Shown here one piece after another: positions 17,653 to 27,841 of a stretch of 64,000 nucleotides of DNA. The first letter of the stretch is position 1, and every line of letters starts with the position of its first letter. The position numbers were made by a program, and so were the translations under genes. The DNA is from Streptomyces sp. CB01580 (GTDB taxonomy: Bacteria > Actinomycetota > Actinomycetes > Streptomycetales > Streptomycetaceae): the NCBI RefSeq assembly GCF_001905795.1, contig NZ_LIXJ01000016.1:239387-303386 (forward strand), in the 5' to 3' direction. Under the pieces are notes generated by a model, which worked only from the letters and a program-made list of their open reading frames with translations, was not told the DNA's origin and made no database searches.

Positions 17653-17816
17653 GCTATTGACAATGGCCAGCATCACTCGGCCGCCGGGCTGATGGGACTG
17701 GCCCTGACCTCCAGCTACGGCGCTCGGACGCCGCCTCGTACGTCACCGGCGCCGAGCCGGCCGTCGACGGCGGCTGGACGACCGGGCCGACCGTCGAGTA
17801 CGTCATGGGGCAGTGA
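17653..17816 (+). pseudogene. Internally deleted relic of a short-chain dehydrogenase (20-beta/3-alpha-hydroxysteroid dehydrogenase type)
   Basis: Two SDR fragments lie side by side in different frames. At 17680-17721 the frame reads AAGLMGLALTSSYG, the stretch that ends at the catalytic Tyr of Streptomyces 20-beta-hydroxysteroid dehydrogenase-type enzymes. From about 17724 to the TGA at 17814-17816, another frame reads SDAASYVTGAEPAVDGGW then TTGPTVEYVMGQ, their C-terminus. Roughly 80-90 codons between them are missing and the N-terminal half is absent or degraded. No start codon or ribosome site is present. A decayed gene, not an expressed peptide. Confidence 0.8.
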
Positions 17817-17840
17817 TCACGAAGGAGGATCTGCTGTTGG

Positions 17841-18434
17841 ATGAGGGGTATGGCTCCTTCCGACAAGATCCCTCCCGGTTCCGGCGCGATCGCTTCCACC
17901 GGAACCCCTCCCCGGACCCCTTCCGACGAGATCCTGGACATCGTCGACGAGAACGACGAGGTCGTGGGGCAGGCTCCGCGCGGTGAGGCGACCGCGCGGG
18001 GCCTGCGCCATCGCTGCGTGTTCATCGAGGCCAGGGACGCCGCGGGCCGGCTCTTCGTGCACCGCAGGACCCCCACCAAGCTGGTCTTCCCGTCCCACTA
18101 CGACATGTTCGTCGGCGGGGTCGTCGGGGCGGGCGAATCGTACGACGACGCGGCCCTGCGGGAGGCCGAGGAGGAGCTGGGCGTGCACGGCCTGCCCCGA
18201 CCCGAGCCGCTGTTCTCGTTCCTCTACACGAGCGCCGAACACTCCTGGTGGAGCCGGGTGTACCAGGTACGGTGCGAGCTGCCGGTGAACCCGCAGGCCG
18301 AGGAGGTCGCCTGGCACGCCTTCCTCACCGACGCCGAGCTGGAGCGCCGGCTCGACGACCGGGAGTGGGTGCCGGACGGCCTGGACGCGTACCACCGGCT
18401 GCGTGCCTTCCGGGCGGGCGGAGCGGCGTCCTGA
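17841..18434 (+). CDS. NUDIX hydrolase
   Basis: Protein of 197 residues. The complete NUDIX box G-x5-E-x7-REAEEELGV is visible in GGVVGAGESYDDAALREAEEELGV near residues 92-115. The flanks (DIVDENDEVVGQAPRGEATARGLRHRCVFIEARD, RTPTKLVFPSHYDMFVGG) place it with the YfcD/IPP-isomerase-like NUDIX proteins. It probably cleaves a nucleoside diphosphate-linked compound. ATG 17841 has a GAAGGAGG 12 bases upstream. It follows the SDR relic directly. Confidence 0.9.
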   Translation: MRGMAPSDKIPPGSGAIASTGTPPRTPSDEILDIVDENDEVVGQAPRGEATARGLRHRCVFIEARDAAGRLFVHRRTPTKLVFPSHYDMFVGGVVGAGESYDDAALREAEEELGVHGLPRPEPLFSFLYTSAEHSWWSRVYQVRCELPVNPQAEEVAWHAFLTDAELERRLDDREWVPDGLDAYHRLRAFRAGGAAS

Positions 18435-18477
18435 GCCGGGTCGGCGGCCATCGGTACGACGACGGACGGGTTGGGGC

Positions 18478-18873
18478 ATGAACGAATTCGTACGAGGACT
18501 GCGGCTGTGGTTCGCGCCTCAGCGCGTCCGCGAGGAGGGCGAGACCCCCGACTACCGGTTCTCGCTCGCCAACGAGCGGACGTTCCTGGCCTGGCTCCGC
18601 ACGGCCCTCGCGCTGATCGGCGGCGGCTTCGCGGTCGACCAGTTCCTTCCGGAGCTGTCGTGGGGCGTCCGGGCGGGTCTGGCGCTGGCGCTGCTGGCGT
18701 CCGGTGTGCTGTGCGCGCTGCGGGCGATCAACCACTGGGTGCGCTGCGAACGGGCCATGCGGCGCGGCGAGGACCTGCCGCTCTCCCGGTTCCCGACGCT
18801 GCTGGGGCTGGCCGTCGCCGTGGTCGCCGTGGCGATGGTGCTGGTGGTCCTCTTCGGCTGGGAGAGCCGGTGA
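18478..18873 (+). CDS. DUF202 (YidH-type) membrane protein
   Basis: Protein of 131 residues with three predicted membrane segments. The N-terminal PDYRFSLANERTFLAWLRTALALIGGGFAVDQF is the DUF202 signature. ATG 18478 follows a run of G-rich sequence. It overlaps the next DUF202 gene by four bases. The pair probably forms a heteromeric membrane complex of unknown role. Confidence 0.88.
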   Translation: MNEFVRGLRLWFAPQRVREEGETPDYRFSLANERTFLAWLRTALALIGGGFAVDQFLPELSWGVRAGLALALLASGVLCALRAINHWVRCERAMRRGEDLPLSRFPTLLGLAVAVVAVAMVLVVLFGWESR

Positions 18874-19181
18874 CGGACGGTGCGCGCGACCCCGGGCTGC
18901 AGCCCGAGCGGACCAGGCTGGCGTGGCGGCGCACGACGCTGTCCTGCACGGTGGTGGCGCTGCTGGCGGTCCGGCAGGCGCTGCACGCCGGGGCGGGCCC
19001 CGCGGCCCTCGTCGCCGTCGCGCTGAGCCTGCTCGCCTGGCTGGGCCTGCTGCTGGTGGCGCACCGGCGGATGGTCCGGATGGCGACCGGGCGGCCCCGG
19101 CCGCTGCCGGCGCGGGGCGCGCTGGCCGCGGCGGCGTGCGTGATCGCGCTGGCGGTGCTCGCCGCGGGCCTGGTGTTCTGA
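18870..19181 (+). CDS. DUF202 membrane protein, second copy
   Basis: Protein of 103 residues with the shortened DUF202 opening DPGLQPERTRLAWRRTTLSCTVVALLAVRQAL and three hydrophobic segments. It starts at GTG 18870, sharing GTGA with the previous stop, so the two are translationally coupled. The N-terminal ERTxLAWxR core is common to both copies, but they are otherwise divergent, indicating an old duplication. Confidence 0.88.
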   Translation: MTDGARDPGLQPERTRLAWRRTTLSCTVVALLAVRQALHAGAGPAALVAVALSLLAWLGLLLVAHRRMVRMATGRPRPLPARGALAAAACVIALAVLAAGLVF

Positions 19182-19353
19182 GGCCCGGCGCGCGTGCGTG
19201 CCACCGGGTGGTGGCCGCCTTCCCACCGCCCCGTACCGCCGTCTCCCTCCGTCCCCGTGCTGCCCTCGCCGCCTGTCCCGTACCTCGCCCGTCGCCCCCC
19301 GTCAGCGTCCCCCGGCACCTCCGCGTCCCGAATTCCCGGGGGACGCTGGACGA

Positions 19354-19372
19354 CATACCGACTGGTCGGCAT
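19354..19372. promoter_or_regulatory. TetR-type operator upstream of the phosphotransferase-acyl-CoA dehydrogenase operon
   Basis: CATACCGACTGGTCGG, with CCGAC-TG-GTCGG forming perfect arms around centre 19363/19364. A nearly identical site (14/16) lies upstream of the SDR gene at 28649-28664. The spacing of about 40 bp to the ATG at 19412 places it over the promoter. Confidence 0.65.
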
Positions 19373-19411
19373 CATGAACTCCGACCGTCTCTCATCCCGG
19401 AGGTGCGCACC

Positions 19412-20434
19412 ATGAGCCCAGTCCATCCGCCAGGTCTCGACCTCGACCGGCTGCGCGGGCATCTCGACCGCGAGCGGCCGGGGCTGGTGAACGGACCGCT
19501 CGAAGCCCGGCTTGTCGAGGGCGGCCGGTCGAATCTGACCTATCTCGTGACCGACGGCCCCGGCCGGTGGGTCGTGCGCAGACCCCCGCTGGGGCACGTA
19601 CTGGCGACCGCGCACGACATGAAGCGCGAGCACCGCGTCATCAGCGCCCTGCATCCCACCGCCGTGCCGGTGCCGGAACCGGTGCTGCTCTGCGAGGACG
19701 ACTCGGTGCTCGGGGCGCCCTTCTACGTGATGGAGTACGTCGAGGGCACCCCGTACCGCACCGCCGAGCAGCTCGCCCCGCTGGGCGCCGAACGCACCCG
19801 GGCGGCCGTGCTCGGCCTCGTGGACACCCTGGTCGAACTCCACGCGGTGGACCCGGCGTCCGTCGGGCTCGGCGACTTCGGGCGGCCCGAGGGCTTCCTC
19901 GATCGTCAACTGCGCCGCTGGGGCAAACAGTTGGACGCCTCCCGCAACCGCGAGCTGCCCGGTGTCGACGAGCTGCACTCCGCACTCGGCCGCGCACTGC
20001 CCGACTCCCCCACGCCCGCGGTCGTGCACGGCGACTACCGCCTGGACAACGTGCTGATCGGCGACGACGACCGGATCAGGGCCGTGCTCGACTGGGAGAT
20101 GTCGACGCTCGGCGACCCGCTGACCGACCTCGGTCTGCTGGTGATGTACAGCTCCGACCTCGGGCTGGCGGACTCCCCGGTGTCCACCACCAGCGGCGCG
20201 CCGGGGCATCCCTCCCCCGCCGAGCTGATCGAGCGCTACGCCGCCCGGTCCGGCCGGGACACCTCCGCCCTCGCCTGGTACACCGCGTTCGCCTGGTTCA
20301 AGCTCGCCGTGATCCTGGAGGGCATCCACTACCGCTACACCCTGGGCCGGACGGTCGGTGCCGGCTTCGACCGCATCGGCGACCTCGTCCCCGTCTTCAT
20401 CGAGCACGGCCTCACCACTCTCCAGGAAGGCTGA
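19412..20434 (+). CDS. Phosphotransferase family protein (APH/ACAD10-like)
   Basis: Aminoglycoside-phosphotransferase-fold kinase of 340 residues. The catalytic loop HGDYRLDNVLIGDDDRIRAVLDWEMSTLGDPLTDLGLL holds the Brenner motif and the metal Asp. The N-terminus has the nucleotide-binding EGGRSNLTYLVTD and WVVRRPP. Members next to acyl-CoA dehydrogenases resemble the kinase domain of ACAD10/11, which acts on 4-hydroxyacyl-CoAs. The acyl-CoA dehydrogenase gene begins 7 bp after the stop, so the same chemistry is likely. ATG 19412 has GGAGG ten bases upstream. Confidence 0.87.
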   Translation: MSPVHPPGLDLDRLRGHLDRERPGLVNGPLEARLVEGGRSNLTYLVTDGPGRWVVRRPPLGHVLATAHDMKREHRVISALHPTAVPVPEPVLLCEDDSVLGAPFYVMEYVEGTPYRTAEQLAPLGAERTRAAVLGLVDTLVELHAVDPASVGLGDFGRPEGFLDRQLRRWGKQLDASRNRELPGVDELHSALGRALPDSPTPAVVHGDYRLDNVLIGDDDRIRAVLDWEMSTLGDPLTDLGLLVMYSSDLGLADSPVSTTSGAPGHPSPAELIERYAARSGRDTSALAWYTAFAWFKLAVILEGIHYRYTLGRTVGAGFDRIGDLVPVFIEHGLTTLQEG

Positions 20435-20441
20435 CCACCCC

Positions 20442-21655
<1,214 letters not shown>

Positions 21656-21656
<1 letters not shown>

Positions 21657-21717
21657 TGCTGCGACCGGAAAGGTTCACCGGCTCGCGACGCCCGGCAAAC
21701 CTTTCCGGCCACAGCAC
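21656..21717. terminator. Long hairpin after the acyl-CoA dehydrogenase gene
   Basis: CCGGAAAGGTT (21665-21675) pairs perfectly with AACCTTTCCGG (21698-21708), extended by outer GTGCTG (21656-21661) and CAGCAC (21712-21717) across an internal loop. It lies between convergent genes. Confidence 0.7.
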
Positions 21718-21740
21718 CAGGCGGCGCTCCGGCGGGCCCG

Positions 21741-21822
21741 CAGGGGGTACCTGCACCCGGCGGGCGCGCGGCCGGGGGCCACAGGGCGTACCTGCGCCCG
21801 GCGGGCGCGCGGCCGGGGCCCG
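21741..21822. repeat. Two-copy 41-bp tandem repeat
   Basis: 21741-21781 and 21782-21822 are near-identical 41-bp units starting CAGGG and containing TACCTGC-CCCGGCGGGCGCGCGGCCGGGG with one A/G difference in the 30-bp core. Each unit is itself hairpin-forming. The array ends about 20 bp before the stop of the HEAT-repeat gene. Confidence 0.8.
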
Positions 21823-21840
21823 CCGGGGGCCACCGCCTCC

Positions 21841-24800
21841 TCAGTCGTCGAGCGGGCCCGGCCGCCGCCCCGTGGGCCGCGCCGCCCTGATCCGGTCGAG
21901 CACGGACGTGTAGCGGGCGCGTCTGTCGGGGCGGGCGTGGTCGGCGGCGTGACGGAGGGCGGGGACCGCCGCCTCGCCCATCCCGGCGAGACCGTCGGCC
22001 GCCGCCTCGCACACGGCCGGACGCGGGTGCGTGAGCAGGGCCGTCAGGGCGGGGATCGCGGGCCGCCAGCGGGTGCGGCAGAGCGTACGCACCGCCGAAC
22101 GCACCACGTCGCTCCGGGGGTCGTCGAGCAGGAGCTCGGTGTGGCGCAGATGGGTGTCGCGATCGAGCATCACCCGTGAGGCGCGGTGGGCGCGCAGCCG
22201 GACCCTGCCCCGGGAGCGCAGCAGCAACTCATCGAGCAGCTCACGCAGTTCGGGGTCCTGGTCCGGCTCCGGTCCGGGGTGCGCGTCGGCGAGTTCCGTC
22301 AGGGCCCGGCACGCCTGGTCCGGGGTGCCGGTGCGGGCCAGCTCCAGCAGTTCCCGCCGGGAGGGGCGGCGCGGCGCCCCGGCGGGCACGGCCGGTGTGC
22401 GGGCGCGGAGCTCCGCCCGCGCCGCCGCGTCCCGCCGTCCCGCACCCGGGTCGCGCAGGGGTCCCTCGACGAGGACGAGCCGGTCCGCGAGCGCATCGCA
22501 TCCTTCGGCGCGCAGCCGCTCATGAACGCGCGTCAGCGCGGGGGTGCGCAGCAGTCGACGACCGACGAGCAGGTCGAGGAAGCCCCGGGCTCCGGCGTCG
22601 AGGCGGTCTTCGAGGGCGCGGGCGAGCGCGTCGGCGGGGTGGGCGCGCAGGGCGCCCACGAGCGCCGGTCGCAGGGCCGGCGGGGCCTTCTCCCACCATT
22701 CCAGCAGCAGCGGCACCAGCGGTTCCCGTTCCCCCGGGCCGAGCTTCGCGGCCACGAGGGCCACCCGGTCGCGCAGGATGCCGTCGCCGCGCAGGTCCGC
22801 CGGGTCGAGCGCGGTCAGCGCACGGGCGAGGCCGTCGTCGACGGGCAGGTCCACGCGCGCCCGGAGGAACGCGAGCAGCACGGCCCGCCGGGTGTCGGGC
22901 TCGGGCCATGTCACCAGCGCGCGGGCGGCGGTCGCCCTGTGGTCGGCGGAGGCGGACTCCAGCATGGCGAGCAGGCGTGCGCGCAGCGGGGTCGAGCGGG
23001 GCCCGTCGAGATCGTCGCCCCGTACGCGCCGGGGTGCGGAGAACGGTGTGCGGGCGGTCTCGGCGATGGTCCAGGGCGGCGCGTCGAGCGGCTGGAGCAG
23101 CGTCATCCAGTCGAGCAGGGCGGCCCGGACCCCCGGGTCGGCCCCGTGGTGGGCCTCGATCAGCGCGGCCAGCCGGTCCCGGGAGCCGACCGTGCCGTCG
23201 TCCCGTCGACGGAACTCCTCCAGCGCGGCCGGGGTACGCGTCGCCTCGTGCAGCGCCGCCCGCCAGGTCCGGGCCCTGTCGGCCTCGACGCCCGCGGCCC
23301 GGATCCCGTCGGTTCCGAGCCCGGCGGGCGAGGTCGCGCCGGTGACGGATCCAGGGGCGGGGGTTCCGCGGACGGGGCTTCGCCCGGGCCGCGACGAGCC
23401 GGGCGCCGGGGACGGACCGGCCGGGCCGTCCTCCGCCCGGCCACCGTCCGCCGGGGCGGACCCCGCTTCCGGGACCGCGAACGCCTCGCGCAGTACGGCG
23501 GTCACCGTCTTCCAGGGGTCGGCGCCGAGCCGGGCCGCGTCGAGCGCCCGGTCGAGGTCGGCCCGGACCAGCACCGCGTCGAGCCGGCGCAGCAGCGTCA
23601 GCGTGGACCTGTGCGGGGTCGCGGGCGCGGGGCGCAGGGCCCGTACCGAGGCGACGACGGCCGGTCTGCCGGCCGCCGGCAGTTCGGGCGCGACCTCTTC
23701 GAGCACCGCGATCAGGTCGTGCCGGTCCTCGTCCCGGACCTCGGTGAGCGTGTCGAGCAGGACCGGGACGGAGCGGGCGTACGCCGTCAGTTCGTCGGCC
23801 GTCCGGGGCCCGGGGCAGGCCCGCAGCGCCAGTCGCACGACATCCTTCCGGGCCGCGGGGCGCGCGGAGGCCAGCCGGAGCAGGTCGCCGAGCATCGGCC
23901 GCAGTTCCGCCGCCCGTTCGGGGCGGGGGCGGTCGGCGTGCCCGGCGAGGCGGAGCGCGACCGCGGGGTCCCAGCCCCCGGTGACCAGCATCGTGATGTC
24001 GTGGTCGGTCCCGTCGTCCGTCGGCGGTCGCCGTGGCTCGTCCGGCGCGGCGACCCCGTGCCGGGCCATGGCCGCGGCGAGGTCCGGCACCGTCCCGGAT
24101 GCCAGGCCGACGCGCCGGGCCGCGACCAGGGCGAGCAGGGGGGCCGCCACCGGTGACCCCTGGTCGTCCAGGGCGAGGACCGAACGCGCCGTGAGGGTGC
24201 CGTGGAGTGCTTCCAGGAGCCGGTCCCGGCTCCGCGTGTCGCCGCTGTGTTCGGCGGCGGCGAGGAGCGTCGCCGCGTACGCGTCGCCGAGGACGGTGCG
24301 CAGGGCCTCGACGAGCGCGTCACGCAGCCCGGGGTTGTCGTGGTGCCCGAGCCCGTGCAGCAGCCGGGGCACGGCTGCCGGGGTGCCCGCGCGGGCCAGC
24401 GCCTCGGCGGCAGTCTTCCTGATGTTCATGTTCGGATGGTCGAGGCAGGCGGCGATCGCCTCGGACGCCCAGTGGGCGCGTGCCCGGCCCAGGGCGAGCA
24501 GCGCCTGCCGGACGGTCTGGATGTCCGGGGCGCGGGTCAGCGCGATCAGGGTCGCCGACAGCGCCCGCGCGTCCTCGCCGCCGGCCGTGTCACCGTCGGC
24601 GGACGTGTCCGCGCCGGAGGGCGTGCCCCTGCCGTCGGGCGCGTCCCCGCCACCGGTGTCGCGGGCGAGCAGGGCGATGACGTGCTTGCGCACATGCCGG
24701 TCGCGATGACGCAGCAGCCGGTGGACCCGGGCCCGGGTGCCGGACCAGGGTGCCCTGCCCAGCAGCTCCAGCAGGATCGTCCGCTCGCGGTCGCCGAGGC

Positions 24801-26823
24801 CGGGACGTTCCAGCAGGTCCAGGGCCGTGGTCGCGACAAGTGCGTGACCGGCCTCCGGCGCGTCCACCGCGTCGAGCAGGCACACCGGCCGGATCGCGCC
24901 CCGCTCGTACAGCCGACGGCCCAGACCGTGCACGGCGTCCAGAACCTCCTGGGGCACCACCGGTTCGGCGCCCGCCCGGAACCGGTCGTACGGCCCGGTG
25001 ACGGGAGCGGTCGACCGGCCGGCCGCCAGGTCGGACACGATGCGCAGCAGCAGGTCGGCGATGGCCGCAAGGGTGCCCGCGCCGCCGTACGCCGCTGTCC
25101 GCCGCAGCGCCGCCACCGGCCCGTCCGGGTCCGGGCGGGAGCGCAGCAGGGCCAGTTCCCGCTCGTCGGGTCCGCCGAGGTCCGCCGCCACACGTGCCGG
25201 AAGATCGAGCGGGTCGAGCCGTACCAGCAGGGCCTGCCGTTGCTCCGGGTCGCGGGTCAGCTGCCACAGCAGTTCGAGCGCGCGGTGCCGCACGGCGTAC
25301 AGGTGGGTTGCGGGCGGCGCCCCGGTCAGGCCCAGGCCGTCGCGCAGCGCCCGTACCGTCCGCCGCCCGCCGATGGCCTCCAGCGTGTCGAGAGCGGCGG
25401 CGGGCGCCGCGGGCAGCAGCGCGATCACGGCGTCCTCGGCCTGCCGGTGGCGCAGTTCGCGGATCGCTCGGAGGAACGGGCCGGGGTCGGGAGCCGACGG
25501 GAGTACGCGGGTGATCTCCTCCCCGACCGGCAGCTCGTCCGTTCCCTGTCCGGCCAGAGCCACCAGCAGGGCGAGCCGTCGCGGCCATCCGGGATCGGCC
25601 GGGTCCGCGTCGGTCAGGGTCCGAAGCGTCTCGGCCCGGCAGGTGAACAGGATGGTCGCGACCTCCTCGGGCGGAATCGAGTGATCGGCCAGGGCCAGGC
25701 CGACGGCGGCCCGTACGTACGGATCGGTCACGAAGTGGCCGCGCCGGTGGAGGCCCCGCAGACAGGCGATCGCGGGCCGTCCGAACAGCAGCGGATCCCC
25801 CGCGGCGACCGCCAGGAGATCGCCGATGTCGTCGCGGTCCGCCCGGCCGCCCAGCAGTTCCATCGCCCGTCGGCGCGCGCCCGGTGGAAGGTCTGGATCC
25901 GCGACGGCCCGCCGCAGGAGCGCCCCGTGGCCGTGGCGGGCGGCGGCGGTGAGCGCCGCGTCGAGCGTCTGCGGCCCGATGCGGGCCGACGCGGCGGTGA
26001 GGAACGGGGACAGGTGTCCCGGCGGCAGCGGTTCGGTGGCGGCCCAGGGCTCCCCGAGTTCGCGCAGCGCGTCGGCGACGACGGGGGCGCCGCCGTCGAG
26101 GAACGGCGGACCGTCGGCGGTGTGAGCGGGAGCCGGGGCGGTGTCGGCGGAAGGAGCCACTGACGCGGTGTCGGCGGCGATCAGAGCGGTCAGGGTCGTG
26201 CGGACCCGTGCGGGTGCCAGGAGTCCGGCGTGCAGGCCCTGCCGGGCGAGCCGCAGCGCCTCGGCGCGGAGCACCGGGTCCCCGCTGCCGGCGAGTTCGT
26301 CCACCAGCCGGGCCGGCCGGGGCGCGCGGGCCATGTCCAGCGCCCGTACCGCCTGGTAGAGGAGTTCGCCGCGGGTCTCCTCGCGGATCAGCCTCGGCTC
26401 GTCGAGGATGTCGGCGCACAGCCACGCGATCCGCACCCGGGCCGGGAGCCCCGCCGTGCGCCACGCCGGGCGGGGACGGCCCCGCAGATACGGGGCGAGC
26501 CGCTCATGGAGTCCGGCGAGGAGGAGGTCCGCCTCCGGCCGTCCCGTGGGCGTGCCGGGCAGCAGTCCGGCCAGTTCGGCCCCCTCCGCCCCGTCGGACG
26601 GGCCGTCGGGCGTGACGCGCTCGGTGAGCAGGACGAGGCCCAGATCGCACAGGCCGGGATCCTCGTGCCGGATCAGGCGTCCGAGCAGGACGGGCGGGCA
26701 GTCCCGGGCGTCGAGGAGCGCGGACAACCGGGCGGCGTCGGCCCGGCGTACGGCGTCGTCGATCTCTTCCCGTATCCGTCCGTGGAACTGTTCGTCGGTC
26801 TGCGCGTCGGTCGGTGGCCTCAC
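21841..26823 (-). CDS. Giant HEAT-repeat protein (1660 aa), function unknown
   Basis: I recognise no enzymatic motif. The protein is almost wholly alpha-helical repeats rich in Leu, Ala and Arg. HEAT-like units are clear, for example HPNMNIRKTAAEALARAGTPAAVPRLLHGL, NPGLRDALVEALRTVLGDAYAATLL, DPRSDVVRSAVRTLCRTRWRPAIPALTALL and HPRPAVCEAAADGLAGMGEAAVPALRHA near the C-terminus. Two low-complexity linkers interrupt it: a Gly/Asp segment after VIALLARDTG and a Pro/Gly/Ser segment after REAFAVPEAG. No signal peptide or membrane segment. GTG 26823 has no Shine-Dalgarno but a promoter just upstream. A scaffold or protein-interaction role is the only reasonable inference. Confidence 0.85.
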   Translation of the reverse strand: MRPPTDAQTDEQFHGRIREEIDDAVRRADAARLSALLDARDCPPVLLGRLIRHEDPGLCDLGLVLLTERVTPDGPSDGAEGAELAGLLPGTPTGRPEADLLLAGLHERLAPYLRGRPRPAWRTAGLPARVRIAWLCADILDEPRLIREETRGELLYQAVRALDMARAPRPARLVDELAGSGDPVLRAEALRLARQGLHAGLLAPARVRTTLTALIAADTASVAPSADTAPAPAHTADGPPFLDGGAPVVADALRELGEPWAATEPLPPGHLSPFLTAASARIGPQTLDAALTAAARHGHGALLRRAVADPDLPPGARRRAMELLGGRADRDDIGDLLAVAAGDPLLFGRPAIACLRGLHRRGHFVTDPYVRAAVGLALADHSIPPEEVATILFTCRAETLRTLTDADPADPGWPRRLALLVALAGQGTDELPVGEEITRVLPSAPDPGPFLRAIRELRHRQAEDAVIALLPAAPAAALDTLEAIGGRRTVRALRDGLGLTGAPPATHLYAVRHRALELLWQLTRDPEQRQALLVRLDPLDLPARVAADLGGPDERELALLRSRPDPDGPVAALRRTAAYGGAGTLAAIADLLLRIVSDLAAGRSTAPVTGPYDRFRAGAEPVVPQEVLDAVHGLGRRLYERGAIRPVCLLDAVDAPEAGHALVATTALDLLERPGLGDRERTILLELLGRAPWSGTRARVHRLLRHRDRHVRKHVIALLARDTGGGDAPDGRGTPSGADTSADGDTAGGEDARALSATLIALTRAPDIQTVRQALLALGRARAHWASEAIAACLDHPNMNIRKTAAEALARAGTPAAVPRLLHGLGHHDNPGLRDALVEALRTVLGDAYAATLLAAAEHSGDTRSRDRLLEALHGTLTARSVLALDDQGSPVAAPLLALVAARRVGLASGTVPDLAAAMARHGVAAPDEPRRPPTDDGTDHDITMLVTGGWDPAVALRLAGHADRPRPERAAELRPMLGDLLRLASARPAARKDVVRLALRACPGPRTADELTAYARSVPVLLDTLTEVRDEDRHDLIAVLEEVAPELPAAGRPAVVASVRALRPAPATPHRSTLTLLRRLDAVLVRADLDRALDAARLGADPWKTVTAVLREAFAVPEAGSAPADGGRAEDGPAGPSPAPGSSRPGRSPVRGTPAPGSVTGATSPAGLGTDGIRAAGVEADRARTWRAALHEATRTPAALEEFRRRDDGTVGSRDRLAALIEAHHGADPGVRAALLDWMTLLQPLDAPPWTIAETARTPFSAPRRVRGDDLDGPRSTPLRARLLAMLESASADHRATAARALVTWPEPDTRRAVLLAFLRARVDLPVDDGLARALTALDPADLRGDGILRDRVALVAAKLGPGEREPLVPLLLEWWEKAPPALRPALVGALRAHPADALARALEDRLDAGARGFLDLLVGRRLLRTPALTRVHERLRAEGCDALADRLVLVEGPLRDPGAGRRDAAARAELRARTPAVPAGAPRRPSRRELLELARTGTPDQACRALTELADAHPGPEPDQDPELRELLDELLLRSRGRVRLRAHRASRVMLDRDTHLRHTELLLDDPRSDVVRSAVRTLCRTRWRPAIPALTALLTHPRPAVCEAAADGLAGMGEAAVPALRHAADHARPDRRARYTSVLDRIRAARPTGRRPGPLDD

Positions 26824-26829
26824 CGTCGG

Positions 26830-26860
26830 ATGCTAACGACGGTGCTCCGGCCGCCGTCAA
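26830..26860 (-). promoter_or_regulatory. Candidate promoter of the HEAT-repeat gene, leaderless
   Basis: On the minus strand TTGACG (26860-26855) is followed 19 bp later by TAGCAT (26835-26830). The -10 ends 6 bp before the GTG at 26823, which would put transcription start at or next to the start codon. Confidence 0.55.
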
Positions 26861-26978
26861 CGGGATTCCGGCTTCCCGGGCGCGGCTCGTGCTCGTGCCC
26901 ATGGGTCCGTGCTGCGTCCGTGCTCATGCTCGTACGCGTGCGTGGAGCGTGCCCCGGCCGCCGGAGACCGACGGGTGG

Positions 26979-27581
26979 CTACGGGCGCAGGGCTCGCAGC
27001 AACAGGTCGGCGAGGTGGTCGGCGACCTCCTGCTGACTGAGCGGACCGTCGGGCCGGTACCAGGTGGACAGGTGGTGGACCGAGCCGAAGTGGTAGTCCA
27101 CGATCAGATCGGCGGGGGTGGCGGTGGAGAACACGCCGCTGCGCTGCCCCTCTTCGACCAGGGCCCGGAAGCGCTCGTGGTAGCGGCGCCGCTCCGCCCG
27201 CACCTGCTTGTTCTTCTCCGGGCTCAGATGGTGCATGGAGCGGAAGAAGATCGCGGCGTCGTCGAGGTTCTCGATGGTGGTGACGACCACGTCCGCCGCG
27301 GCGTCGCGAAGACGCTTCTCCACCGGGGCATCGGCGCCCGCGAAGGCGTCCAGGCGCTCCTGCTGCAGGCGCAGCACCCGGGCGTACACCTCCTGGAGCA
27401 GGTCCTCCTTGGAGCCGAAGTAGTGGTAGAGCGCGCCCTTGGTGACGCCCGCCGCCTCGACGATCTCCTGGACGGACGTGCGGTCGTAGCCCTGCTCGGC
27501 GAAGAGCCGGGTGGCGGCGGCCAGCAGCCGTTGGGGTACGGGGGCCGGTTCCTCCGGTTCCCCGTCCGTCACCTTGGTCAT
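26979..27581 (-). CDS. TetR-family regulator (FadR-like, acyl-CoA metabolism)
   Basis: Protein of 200 residues. The N-terminal HTH QRLLAAATRLFAEQGYDRTSVQEIVEAAGVTKGALYHYFGSKEDLLQEVYARVL is typical TetR. The C-terminal core (FFRSMHHLSPEKNKQVRAERRRYHERFRALVEEGQRSG) resembles regulators of fatty-acid and branched-acid degradation. ATG 27581 has a strong GGAAGGAGACGGCC ahead. The SDR gene lies upstream on the same strand with 260 bp between. It is the best candidate to bind the shared CATACCGACTGG sites at 19354 and 28664. Confidence 0.88.
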   Translation of the reverse strand: MTKVTDGEPEEPAPVPQRLLAAATRLFAEQGYDRTSVQEIVEAAGVTKGALYHYFGSKEDLLQEVYARVLRLQQERLDAFAGADAPVEKRLRDAAADVVVTTIENLDDAAIFFRSMHHLSPEKNKQVRAERRRYHERFRALVEEGQRSGVFSTATPADLIVDYHFGSVHHLSTWYRPDGPLSQQEVADHLADLLLRALRP

Positions 27582-27841
27582 GGCCGTCTCCTTCCTTCCG
27601 TCCTGTGCGCGGGTCCGCGCCGTGTGCCGTGCGTGCCGCGTGCGATGCGGTCCACCGAGGGGAACGCGGTCGGCGCCCGAGGATCTTCCCACTCGCGGTC
27701 CCCGGGTGTCCGGTCGGCGTCTCGGCCGCGCGGGCCCGTGATATGTGTCGGCGCGCCTCGTGGCGGGACTCCCGTCCGCGCGGGCCCCGCGGGTCCGTGC
27801 GGACGAATCGGGCCCCTGCGGGTCCGTGCGGAGGAATCCGG

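Noticed and set aside
21841..26823. Phycobilisome lyase annotation for the HEAT protein
   Set aside because: Only the repeat fold is shared; no phycobiliprotein context exists in this organism.
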